Part shown: piece after piece, positions 22,316 to 29,382 of the stretch
Layout of the letters: each line of letters opens with the position of its first letter
How positions within the stretch are numbered: position 1 is the first letter of the stretch
Notes under the pieces: model-generated
Seen by the model: only the letters and a program-made list of their open reading frames with translations
Told to the model about the DNA's origin: nothing
The model's database searches: none
Assembly: GCA_016290695.1 (NCBI GenBank)
Contig: JAEEUX010000003.1
Span: 1-29,382, forward strand
Length of the DNA: 29,382 bases
Direction of reading: 5' to 3'
Source of the DNA: Oscillospiraceae bacterium
Lineage (GTDB): Bacteria; Bacillota; Clostridia; Oscillospirales; Oscillospiraceae
Position numbers and translations under genes: made by a program

Positions 22316-24007
22316 ATGAAACTTTTCGGAAACACAGGCACAAAATCCCACGCGGGCAAGGGTTCCGCGTCAAAACCGGCAAAACAGGGGCGCAAAACGC
22401 TCCTTGACATACTCGCCCGCGGCAAAATAGAAAAGGCGCAGGCCGCCCTCGACACGGAGGAGCACCGTAAGCGCTCGAGCGAGGAACGGGCGAAGATAGA
22501 GGCCGAGGTCGCGGCCTACCAGAAGAAAAAGGTACTCAGGCGGCTCATAATCGTCCTCGTTATCGTTCTTATTTTCGCGGCTGTCTTCGCGCTTTACAAG
22601 GTCATCGTCCGTCCGCCCGACGTTTCGTCTCCGGGCCTTTCGAGCCGCGCGGAGGGGCGCGTTTCGGCGCCGATTGACGGGCTTGAGCGGGAGAACGGCG
22701 AAATTGACGACGGCACGGCCCCGGCCAACGCCCTTTCCGCTTCGCGCAAGGAGGGCGTTTACACCTTCCTGCTCATAGGCAACGACCAGGGCAACGGCAA
22801 TACCGACACGATGATAGTCGGCGCGCTCGACACGGTGAAGGGTGAGCTCAACCTCGTGAGCATCCCGCGCGACACGCTCGTGAACGTATCCTGGAGCGTC
22901 AAGAAGGCCAACACCATCCTTGCCTTCCGCGGCAGAGGCATGGAGGGCCTTGTGGACGGCATCACCGACCTTATCGGCTTCCGCGTGGACAGCTATATAA
23001 GCGTCGACCTCGAAGCCTTCACCGCGCTGGTGGACGCCATTGGCGGCGTTTACTTCGACGTTCCGATGAACATGAATTACGACGACCCGACCCAGAACCT
23101 CCATATCCACGTTCCGGCGGGCTACCAGTACCTCACCGGGCAGCAGGCCGTCGGCGTCGTGCGCTTCCGCAGCGGTTACGCCGCGGGCGACATAAAGCGC
23201 ATCAGCGTCCAGCAGGACTTCATGAAGGCCCTCGCCAAGCAGTGCCTTTCCGCCAGCGCCCTCGCCTCGAATATCGATGATTACGCAAAGATTTTCAAGG
23301 AATATGTCGAGACGAACCTCACCGTCGGCAACATCGTCTGGTACGGCCAGCAGATGCTCAAGCTTACAAACGAGGATATCCACTTCCACACCGTCCCCGA
23401 GAATTATAACGACAGCGTGCGCGGCGGCTCGTACTGCACGATCTACCTCAACGACTGGCTTACGATGATAAACGAAAAGCTCAACCCCTTCAAGGAGGAC
23501 GTCACGGCCGCGAACCTCAATATCCTCACGAGGGACGCGAGCGGCAAGCTCTATTCCACCACCGGTACCATCGCGGGCGGCGAGGATTCCTTCTACGATT
23601 TCTACGCCCTGCTCCATAAGCCCGACCCCGACGCCGCGCCCTCCACGGACGGCGATGATGAGGCCGAGACCGGCGAAACCGGCGTGGACGAAGGCGAAAC
23701 GGAAGAACCCGGCGAAGATGGCGAGGATGAGCCTGCATTCCCCGAGGGCGAAGGCGAAGAGGGCGAGCCTGATCCCTTCTTCCCCACAGAACCCGCCGAG
23801 GGTGACGAGGGCGAAGGCGAAACGGGCGAGGAGCCGGGGCCTGAACCCGACGACGAACCGGCGCCGGAGCCCGACGAGGCCGGCGGCGATTCCGAGCCTG
23901 CCCCCGATATCCCGAACCATGACGACGGCGGCGAGGCGATTTTCGTCCCCTCGTCTGAGCCCATAGGCGGCGGAACGGACGAAGGAGACCCTTCCGGCGA
24001 AGAATAA
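22316..24007 (+). CDS. LytR-CpsA-Psr (LCP) family protein with a long acidic tail
   Basis: LCP enzymes transfer undecaprenyl-phosphate-linked polymers (teichoic acids or polysaccharides) onto peptidoglycan outside the membrane. The 563-residue protein has a basic cytoplasmic region (1-76), one membrane segment (RLIIVLVIVLIFAAVFALY, 76-94) and the LCP domain at about 147-400: FLLIGNDQGNGNTDTMIV, LVSIPRDTLVNV, IGGVYFDVP, LTGQQAVGVVRFRSGYAAGD and IKRISVQQDFMKAL. The last 128 residues (436-563) are low-complexity, built of Glu, Asp, Gly and Pro with no Lys or Arg, and should lie in the wall. A ribosome binding site, AAGGGG, is about 11 bases before the ATG. Confidence 0.93.
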   Translation: MKLFGNTGTKSHAGKGSASKPAKQGRKTLLDILARGKIEKAQAALDTEEHRKRSSEERAKIEAEVAAYQKKKVLRRLIIVLVIVLIFAAVFALYKVIVRPPDVSSPGLSSRAEGRVSAPIDGLERENGEIDDGTAPANALSASRKEGVYTFLLIGNDQGNGNTDTMIVGALDTVKGELNLVSIPRDTLVNVSWSVKKANTILAFRGRGMEGLVDGITDLIGFRVDSYISVDLEAFTALVDAIGGVYFDVPMNMNYDDPTQNLHIHVPAGYQYLTGQQAVGVVRFRSGYAAGDIKRISVQQDFMKALAKQCLSASALASNIDDYAKIFKEYVETNLTVGNIVWYGQQMLKLTNEDIHFHTVPENYNDSVRGGSYCTIYLNDWLTMINEKLNPFKEDVTAANLNILTRDASGKLYSTTGTIAGGEDSFYDFYALLHKPDPDAAPSTDGDDEAETGETGVDEGETEEPGEDGEDEPAFPEGEGEEGEPDPFFPTEPAEGDEGEGETGEEPGPEPDDEPAPEPDEAGGDSEPAPDIPNHDDGGEAIFVPSSEPIGGGTDEGDPSGEE

Positions 24008-24027
24008 TCCATTAAGGAGAAAATTAA

Positions 24028-24390
24028 ATGCTAAGTACAAAGGAAGTCATGGAAAATATCGTCAAGGCGCTGGACGCAAAGCGCGCCAGGGATATTTCCG
24101 TCCTTCATACAGGAGATATAACCGTGCTGGCGGACTATTTCGTTATCTGCACGGCTTCATCGAGCTCCCAGATTAAGACCCTTTCCGACGAGACGGGGAG
24201 GAAGCTCTCAGAGCTCGGCGAGCCCCCGCTCCGCGTTGAGGGAACGAAGGACTGCGGCTGGGTGCTCATGGACTTCGGCTGCGTCGTCGTGCACCTTTTC
24301 CTTGCCGAGTCCCGCGCTTTTTACGACCCTGAAAGACTTTGGAGCGACGCCGGAACCGTTGACGTTTCGGCCCTCCTTACGAGAGACTAA
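24028..24390 (+). CDS. rsfS: Ribosomal silencing factor RsfS
   Basis: RsfS (YbeB/Iojap) binds L14 of the large subunit and blocks subunit joining when nutrients are low. The 120-residue protein contains the conserved DISVLHTGDITVLADYFVI, TASSSSQIKTLSDE, RVEGTKDCGWVLMDFG and CVVVHLFLAESRAFYDPERLW. A strong ribosome binding site, AAGGAG, lies about 9 bases before the ATG. It is 20 bases after the LCP gene and 21 bases before leuS; in Bacillus the homologue yqeL follows yqeK, so the LCP gene is an insertion into that conserved order. Confidence 0.96.
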   Translation: MLSTKEVMENIVKALDAKRARDISVLHTGDITVLADYFVICTASSSSQIKTLSDETGRKLSELGEPPLRVEGTKDCGWVLMDFGCVVVHLFLAESRAFYDPERLWSDAGTVDVSALLTRD

Positions 24391-24411
24391 TTTGTGAAGG
24401 AAGTCCTATAG

Positions 24412-26829
24412 ATGAAATACGAGTTCCACAAGATAGAACAGAAATGGCAGAAGAAATGGCTTGAGGAGAAGTGCTTTGCCGCCGAGACGGGCTCGGACAA
24501 GCCGAAGTATTACACGCTTGTCGAGTTCCCCTACCCCTCCGGCAACGGCCTCCACGTCGGCCATGCGCGCCCCTATACGGCGATGGACGTAGTCTCCCGC
24601 AAAAAGAGGATGGACGGTTATAACGTCCTCTTCCCCATAGGCTACGACGCCTTCGGCCTTCCCACGGAGAACTTCGCCATCAAGAACCACATCCACCCGA
24701 AGATAGTCACGGAGAAGAACGTCAGCCATTTCCGCGAGCAGCTCATGAGCCTCGGCTACAGCTTCGACTGGGACAGGGAGATATGCACGACTGACCCGGA
24801 ATACTATAAATGGACGCAGTGGATCTTCCTCCAGCTCTTCAAGAAGGGCCTTGCCTACAAGGCGAAGATGCCCGTCAACTGGTGCACCTCCTGCAAGTGC
24901 GTCCTGGCGAACGAAGAGGTCGTCGACAACGTGTGCGAGCGCTGCGGCAGCCCCGTCATCCGCCGCGAAAAGAGCCAGTGGATGCTGAAAATCACCGAGT
25001 ACGCCCAGCGCCTTATCGACGATCTGGACGACCTCGATTTCATCGAGCGCGTAAAGATCCAGCAGCGCAACTGGATAGGCCGCTCCAGCGGCGCGGAGCT
25101 CGATTTCGACACGACGGCGGGCGATAAGCTCACCATCTTTACCACGCGCCCGGATACCATCTTCGGCGCGACCTATATGGTCGTCGCGCCTGAGCATGAG
25201 ATGATAGACAAGTGGCTCCCCCGGCTCACTAACGCCGAGGAGGTCAAGGCTTACCGCGCTCAGGCGGCCAGCAAGTCCGACTTTGAGCGCACCGAGCTCA
25301 ACAAGGAAAAGACCGGCGTTACGCTCAAGGGCGTTAGCGCCATAAACCCCGTCACGGGCCAGGAGATACCCATCTGCATCTCCGATTACGTCCTCGCCAC
25401 CTACGGCACGGGCGCTATCATGGCCGTTCCGGGCCACGACGAGCGCGACTGGGAGTACGCCAAGAAGTTCGGCTTCCCGATCGTCGAGGTCGTCGCGGGC
25501 GGCGACGTTGAAAAGGCCGCCTACACCGATACGGAGACCGGCAAGCTCGTAAATTCCGGCTTCCTCAACGGCATGGAGGTCGCCGAGGCGAAGAAGGCTA
25601 TCATCAAATGGCTTGAGGAAAAGGGCGTCGGCCACGAAAAGGTGAATTTCAAGCTGCGCGACTGGGTCTTCTCCCGCCAGCGCTATTGGGGCGAGCCCAT
25701 CCCGATAATCCACTGCCCGCACTGCGGCTATGTCCCCGTGGACGAGAGCGAGCTTCCGCTCCTGCTGCCCGAGGTCGAGAGCTATGAGCCGACGGATAAC
25801 GGCGAGTCCCCCATCGCGAAGATGCGCGACTGGGTGGAGGTGAAGTGCCCCCGCTGCGGCGCTCCCGCCGAGCGCGAGACCGATACGATGCCCCAGTGGG
25901 CCGGCTCGAGCTGGTACTTCCTCAGATATATGGACCCGCATAACCACGACGCGCTCGTTTCCCCCGAGGCGCTCGATTACTGGAAGCAGGTAGACTGGTA
26001 TAACGGCGGCATGGAGCACACGACGCTGCACCTGCTCTATTCCCGCTTCTGGCATAAGTTCCTCTATGATATCGGCGTGGTTCCCACGAAGGAGCCTTAC
26101 GCCAAGCGCACGAGCCACGGCATGATCCTCGGCGAAGGCGGAGAAAAAATGTCGAAGTCGCGCGGCAACGTCGTTAACCCGACGGATATCGTGAACCAGT
26201 ACGGCGCGGACACGATGCGCCTCTACATCATGTTCATAGGCGATTTCGAGAAGGCGGCCCCCTGGTCGAGCGACGCGGTGAAGGGCTGCAAGCGCTTCCT
26301 CGATAAGATATGGAACCTCGGCGAGCGCGCGCAGAGCGCCACGGGCGAGGCTTATTCCAAAGAAAACGAAGCTTCCATCCACAGGACGATAAAGAAGGTC
26401 GGCGCGGACATACTCGATATGAAGTTCAATACCGCCATCGCCGCGCTCATGACCCTCGTGAACGAATATTACGATAAGGGCGTCAGCCGCGGCGACATGA
26501 AGGCGCTGCTGCTCATGCTCTCCCCCTTCGCGCCGCACATCGCGGAGGAAATCTGGGAACAGCTCGGTTTCGGCGGCTTCTGCTGCATGCAGTCATGGCC
26601 CGAGTACGACGAAGCGAAGACCGTCGACGCGGAAAAGACCTTCGCCATCCAGATTAACGGCAAGCTCCGCAGCACCGTCACCCTCCCCACCGATTCGACG
26701 GACGAGGCCGTGGTTGCCGCCGCCTGCGAGGATGAAAAGGTGAAGCGCGCGATGGAGGGCATGGAGCTTGTGAAGACGATAGTAGTAAAGAACAAGCTCG
26801 TAAACCTCATTCTCAAGCCCAAGGCCTAA
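24412..26829 (+). CDS. leuS: Leucyl-tRNA synthetase
   Basis: This class I synthetase charges tRNA-Leu. The 805-residue length is normal for bacteria. The HIGH motif appears as HVGH (residues 48-51), and KMSKS at 579-583 (EKMSKSRGN). The CP1 editing domain is present between them, with TTRPDTIFGATYMVVAPEH and GTGAIMAVPGHDERDWEYA. Two cysteine pairs near CTSCKCVLANEEVVDNVCERCG and CPHCG/CPRCG could hold zinc. The leader is too short (21 bases after rsfS) to hold a T-box, so any leucine-dependent control must act further upstream or elsewhere. The ribosome binding site GAAGGAAG is about 10 bases before ATG. Confidence 0.98.
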   Translation: MKYEFHKIEQKWQKKWLEEKCFAAETGSDKPKYYTLVEFPYPSGNGLHVGHARPYTAMDVVSRKKRMDGYNVLFPIGYDAFGLPTENFAIKNHIHPKIVTEKNVSHFREQLMSLGYSFDWDREICTTDPEYYKWTQWIFLQLFKKGLAYKAKMPVNWCTSCKCVLANEEVVDNVCERCGSPVIRREKSQWMLKITEYAQRLIDDLDDLDFIERVKIQQRNWIGRSSGAELDFDTTAGDKLTIFTTRPDTIFGATYMVVAPEHEMIDKWLPRLTNAEEVKAYRAQAASKSDFERTELNKEKTGVTLKGVSAINPVTGQEIPICISDYVLATYGTGAIMAVPGHDERDWEYAKKFGFPIVEVVAGGDVEKAAYTDTETGKLVNSGFLNGMEVAEAKKAIIKWLEEKGVGHEKVNFKLRDWVFSRQRYWGEPIPIIHCPHCGYVPVDESELPLLLPEVESYEPTDNGESPIAKMRDWVEVKCPRCGAPAERETDTMPQWAGSSWYFLRYMDPHNHDALVSPEALDYWKQVDWYNGGMEHTTLHLLYSRFWHKFLYDIGVVPTKEPYAKRTSHGMILGEGGEKMSKSRGNVVNPTDIVNQYGADTMRLYIMFIGDFEKAAPWSSDAVKGCKRFLDKIWNLGERAQSATGEAYSKENEASIHRTIKKVGADILDMKFNTAIAALMTLVNEYYDKGVSRGDMKALLLMLSPFAPHIAEEIWEQLGFGGFCCMQSWPEYDEAKTVDAEKTFAIQINGKLRSTVTLPTDSTDEAVVAAACEDEKVKRAMEGMELVKTIVVKNKLVNLILKPKA

Positions 26830-26846
26830 GACTGCGGGGGATAAAA

Positions 26847-28919
26847 ATGAAGCGTATTATCTGTGCAACACTTGTTTTTGCTCTGCTGCTTTCGGCGCTT
26901 TCCGGCTGCGGAGAGCCGGTGGCGACGGCTTCCGCCGCTCCTACGCAGGCCTCGGCCTCCGTTTCCGAGCCTTCGGGCGATTCCGCCGCTTCCGCAGAGG
27001 ACGCGGCCTATTCCGAGCCCGCAGTAGATATGTCGAGCGGGCAGGCGAAGCTTTTGAAGCGCCTTGAAAGCGCCTACAACGAGCAGGATATTTATGCGAT
27101 GATAGAGTGCTTCGACCCCGGCGTTACCAAGGCATTCTACGCCATGGCGAAGCTTTTCGGCGTAAATGCGGACGCGATGCAGTCCATCATGCCCTTCGCC
27201 TCCAAGGCTCTCGGGCAGTCCGGCGCCGTGGATAACGATTATTGGGGCAGCGTCGAGCTCACACCCACTGCCCTTTCCGAAAACGGCAGCACCGGCAATA
27301 TCGAATACACCGTCCTCATTACATACTCAAACGGCACGACGCGCGAAATCGAGGACAGCGTCGCAACGGTGAAAATCGACGGCGAATGGTATTTCTCCGC
27401 CTTCCAGCCCTACGGGCAGACCGATACGTCGCCCGAGCCCATCCCCGTGAACTGGGAGATTACGGATGAGGACGTTCAGGGCGAGCTTTATACCTACGGC
27501 TCCGAGTTTTACGGCCCTGTCGGCTGCATGAACGCGGACGCCAAGGAGGTAGTTTACCCCTTCTTCAGGAGCATGAAAAAGTTCCAGGGCGATTACTGCG
27601 CCGTTTTGTATAACGGGCTCGGCTGGGGCATTATCGACAAGCGCGGCAATCTCGTTATAGATTACCGCTTTTCCGACGTGAAGGACAAGGCTCCCAACGG
27701 CTTCTTCGCCGTGAACAACGGCACAAGCTGGGGCATGATCAATCCCGGAACGGGCGAAGCGATAAGCTGCAGCTATCAGGACATTGGCTGCATGGGCGAT
27801 AACGGTCTCGTCCCCGTGAAAAAGGACGGCTACTGGGGCGTTATTGACAAGGATGAAAACGTAGTTGTCGATTATCTTTACACGGACATGGGCGAACAAT
27901 TCATCGGCGGGCATATCGGCGCGGCGGTGAATAACGCCTGGGGCATAATCGACAGTAAGGGCGAGCGCGTAGTCAGCATGGACGAGGCGAACCTCAGCGT
28001 GATTATGCTGCCGGGCGGCGCTGCGCTCGTGAAGCGTTTTAAAAACCGCGACGATTCTACGAAGTGCAGCCTTTTCTACGACCCGCAGATGAAGCTCCTT
28101 TATGACGACGTTTATGAGGATGGGGTCTACGTCCTCTCCGAAAAGCGCTTCGTCCTCAGAAGGAACACCGGCGACGGCGGGCAGTATCTTCGCGGCGACC
28201 AGTGGTGGCGCTGGACGCTTCTGAACGAAAAATGCGAGACGGTCGCCGATTCCTTCGATATAGCCGAGAGCTTTATCCCGGCCTGGAGCGAGTATAAACC
28301 CGGAGAACGCTACGAGCTGGATTTCGTGGTGGGTGAAATGTTCGGCTATCGCGGCACAAACATGGTCATCCCCGTGCATCTTATGTATAATCAGCCGATG
28401 AACTACCTCGACGTCGAGACGGGCAGACTCCTTCTGCCGGAGTGGGTGAAGGGCAGCGAGGCGAAGCTGAGCTATCTGTTCGGCGGTACCATGCTCGTCC
28501 ACAGCACGCCCTGGACAGGCGCGGACATATACGATCTTAAAACCGGAACGCTCCTGAAGCACTTTGATTTTCAGGTTTCCGAGGCCGTGAATATAGGCAA
28601 TTACATCCTCCTGTGTACGCCCGAATACGGAGTGAATTACCTCGTGGATTACTCCTCCGGAAGCTTCGACGATATGACGCAGTATAAGGAGCTCACCTTC
28701 TTTAGCTGGGAAAAGGGCGACGCGCCCTACACGGCCATAGTCAGCGACGGCGTTTTCTACGGCGTCCTCACCGCGGACGGCCTGCTTGACAAGGGCGTGA
28801 ACTATACCAAGGCGGAGTACGATGCGGATTACAGGAGCTTCACGCTCGAATACGGCGCAAAGCGCTCGGTTTCCCGCGTCAAAAAGTCCGGCGAAGTCGC
28901 CTATATCGTAGAGCTTTAA
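26847..28919 (+). CDS. WG-repeat lipoprotein
   Basis: The 690-residue protein starts with a lipoprotein signal (MKRIICATLVFALLLSALSGC) whose lipobox LSGC places the lipidated Cys at 21. A Ser/Ala/Glu-rich linker follows to about residue 60. A helical domain of about 60-200 precedes at least four WG repeats at about residues 252-375 (YNGLGWGIIDKRGN, NGTSWGMINPGTGE, DGYWGVIDKDEN, NNAWGIIDSKGE). The C-terminal half is beta-rich and shows no further family I can name. WG-repeat proteins are common on the surfaces of gut bacteria, and their ligand is usually unknown. It starts 17 bases after leuS with GGGGGAT as ribosome binding site, so it may be on the leuS transcript. Confidence 0.88.
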   Translation: MKRIICATLVFALLLSALSGCGEPVATASAAPTQASASVSEPSGDSAASAEDAAYSEPAVDMSSGQAKLLKRLESAYNEQDIYAMIECFDPGVTKAFYAMAKLFGVNADAMQSIMPFASKALGQSGAVDNDYWGSVELTPTALSENGSTGNIEYTVLITYSNGTTREIEDSVATVKIDGEWYFSAFQPYGQTDTSPEPIPVNWEITDEDVQGELYTYGSEFYGPVGCMNADAKEVVYPFFRSMKKFQGDYCAVLYNGLGWGIIDKRGNLVIDYRFSDVKDKAPNGFFAVNNGTSWGMINPGTGEAISCSYQDIGCMGDNGLVPVKKDGYWGVIDKDENVVVDYLYTDMGEQFIGGHIGAAVNNAWGIIDSKGERVVSMDEANLSVIMLPGGAALVKRFKNRDDSTKCSLFYDPQMKLLYDDVYEDGVYVLSEKRFVLRRNTGDGGQYLRGDQWWRWTLLNEKCETVADSFDIAESFIPAWSEYKPGERYELDFVVGEMFGYRGTNMVIPVHLMYNQPMNYLDVETGRLLLPEWVKGSEAKLSYLFGGTMLVHSTPWTGADIYDLKTGTLLKHFDFQVSEAVNIGNYILLCTPEYGVNYLVDYSSGSFDDMTQYKELTFFSWEKGDAPYTAIVSDGVFYGVLTADGLLDKGVNYTKAEYDADYRSFTLEYGAKRSVSRVKKSGEVAYIVEL

Positions 28920-28946
28920 TAAGGCGCCGCGCGGCATAATTGACTA

Positions 28947-28975
28947 TTGACAAGACGACTTGTATGTTTTATAAT
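28947..28975 (+). promoter_or_regulatory. Perfect consensus promoter of rpsU
   Basis: TTGACA (28947-28952), a 17-base spacer and TATAAT (28970-28975) match the sigma-A consensus exactly. Transcription should start near 28982, giving a leader of about 60 bases. Confidence 0.93.
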
Positions 28976-28984
28976 AATTTTGTT

Positions 28985-29041
28985 AAAGCCGTATGAGGCC
29001 CTTGAGCGCCAGCATAAGGCGTATTGGAGGGAGGGAAATAA
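28985..29041 (+). promoter_or_regulatory. rpsU leader with two small stems and a strong ribosome binding site
   Basis: The leader has AGCC-GTATGA-GGC followed by GCGCC-AGCATAA-GGCG, two possible small hairpins, and then GGAGGGAGGG upstream of the ATG. Ribosomal protein leaders often bind their own product; whether this one does is not known. Confidence 0.35.
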
Positions 29042-29227
29042 ATGTCGGAAGTTAGAGTCAAAGAAAACGAATCTCTTGACAGCGCACTGAAAAGATTCAA
29101 GAGAAACTGCGCGAAGGCAGGAGTCCTCTCTGACCTCAGAAAGAAAGAGTACTACCAGAGTCCCAGCGTAAAGCGCCGCAAGAAATCCGAGGCGGCAAGA
29201 AAGAACAAAAACAAGAGATACAACTGA
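29042..29227 (+). CDS. rpsU: 30S ribosomal protein S21
   Basis: S21 sits on the small-subunit platform near the anti-Shine-Dalgarno region and aids initiation. The 61-residue protein has the family start SEVRVKENESLDSALKRF (about residues 2-19), the central KAGVLSDLRKKEYYQSPS and a strongly basic C-terminus ending KNKNKRYN. The length is slightly above the usual 57-58. It has an individual consensus promoter, a strong GGAGGGAGG ribosome binding site and its own terminator, so it is a monocistronic, highly expressed unit. Confidence 0.97.
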   Translation: MSEVRVKENESLDSALKRFKRNCAKAGVLSDLRKKEYYQSPSVKRRKKSEAARKNKNKRYN

Positions 29228-29244
29228 TTTTGCTGTGTTATTAA

Positions 29245-29275
29245 AAGAACCGTCCGCAAGGGCGGTTCTTTTTTT
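29245..29275 (+). terminator. Intrinsic terminator of rpsU
   Basis: AGAACCGTCC (29246-29255) pairs with GGGCGGTTCT (29260-29269) through one G-U pair, with loop GCAA, followed by six or more T. Confidence 0.95.
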
Positions 29276-29298
29276 GCCCCAGGCAAGGCACCCACCAC

Positions 29299-29356
29299 TT
29301 GTACAATGTAATATGGTTGAACCATGTCCGGTAGGGAACGCTGTCCTCAGCGTTCC
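29299..29356 (+). repeat. Palindromic repeat family A, copy 4, with TGTACA module
   Basis: TTGTACAATGTAATATGGTTG precedes TGTCCGGTAG and a perfect 9-bp hairpin, GGAACGCTG (29335-29343), TCCT, CAGCGTTCC (29348-29356). The hairpin plus upstream module repeats copy 2 (minus strand, 20595-20660). Confidence 0.88.
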
Positions 29357-29382
29357 GCTTGTATGCAGTTGGTGTTTGCATA

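Noticed and set aside
24391..24411. T-box leader for leuS
   Set aside because: Only 21 bases separate rsfS from leuS, too few for a T-box; no T-box motif was seen upstream.

Overview
The window looks like chromosomal DNA from a high-GC member of the Clostridia (Firmicutes), probably a gut-type lineage near the Oscillospirales or Christensenellales. The evidence is the Gram-positive gene order (dprA-topA-trmFO; plsX-rnc-smc-ftsY; yhbY-nadD-yqeK-rsfS), strong AGGAGG-type ribosome binding sites, sigma-A promoters, a glycine riboswitch upstream of glyA, an rpsU gene, and dense families of short palindromic intergenic repeats. The lineage is inferred from content only; there is no rRNA here.

Layout. 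Positions 1-2173 hold flanking DNA and an IS1182-like insertion sequence with one intact transposase on the minus strand. glyA follows on the minus strand with its own promoter, a 17-bp palindrome and a glycine riboswitch. A divergent pepD-like dipeptidase is on the plus strand. From 5701 to 20361 a long plus-strand run encodes a membrane protein, a SpoU-type RNA methyltransferase, DprA, topoisomerase I, TrmFO, PlsX, RNase III, a radical SAM protein, SMC, FtsY, an XTP/dITP pyrophosphatase and a YhbY RNA-binding protein. After a repeat-rich gap come a 41-residue membrane miniprotein, a fused NadD-YqeK protein, an LCP cell-wall ligase with a long acidic tail, RsfS, LeuS, a WG-repeat lipoprotein, and finally rpsU with its own consensus promoter and terminator.

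How the genes fit together. Most are housekeeping: nucleotide and NAD metabolism, DNA topology and chromosome organisation (TopA, SMC), membrane protein targeting (FtsY), tRNA/rRNA modification and ribosome function (TrmFO, SpoU, RNase III, YhbY, RsfS, LeuS, S21), phospholipid synthesis (PlsX) and the envelope (LCP, lipoprotein). Many neighbours overlap by 1-8 bases, which points to translational coupling.

I found no defence system, phage, CRISPR array or secondary-metabolite cluster. The less ordinary signals are: a family of four intergenic hairpins whose 9-bp stems differ in sequence but always pair; other repeat families packed into the same gaps; the NadD-YqeK fusion with an AT-rich patch and a promoter-like sequence inside it; a 128-residue LCP tail with no Lys or Arg; a histone H1-like tail on topoisomerase I; and a repeat island between plsX and rnc where acpP is often found.
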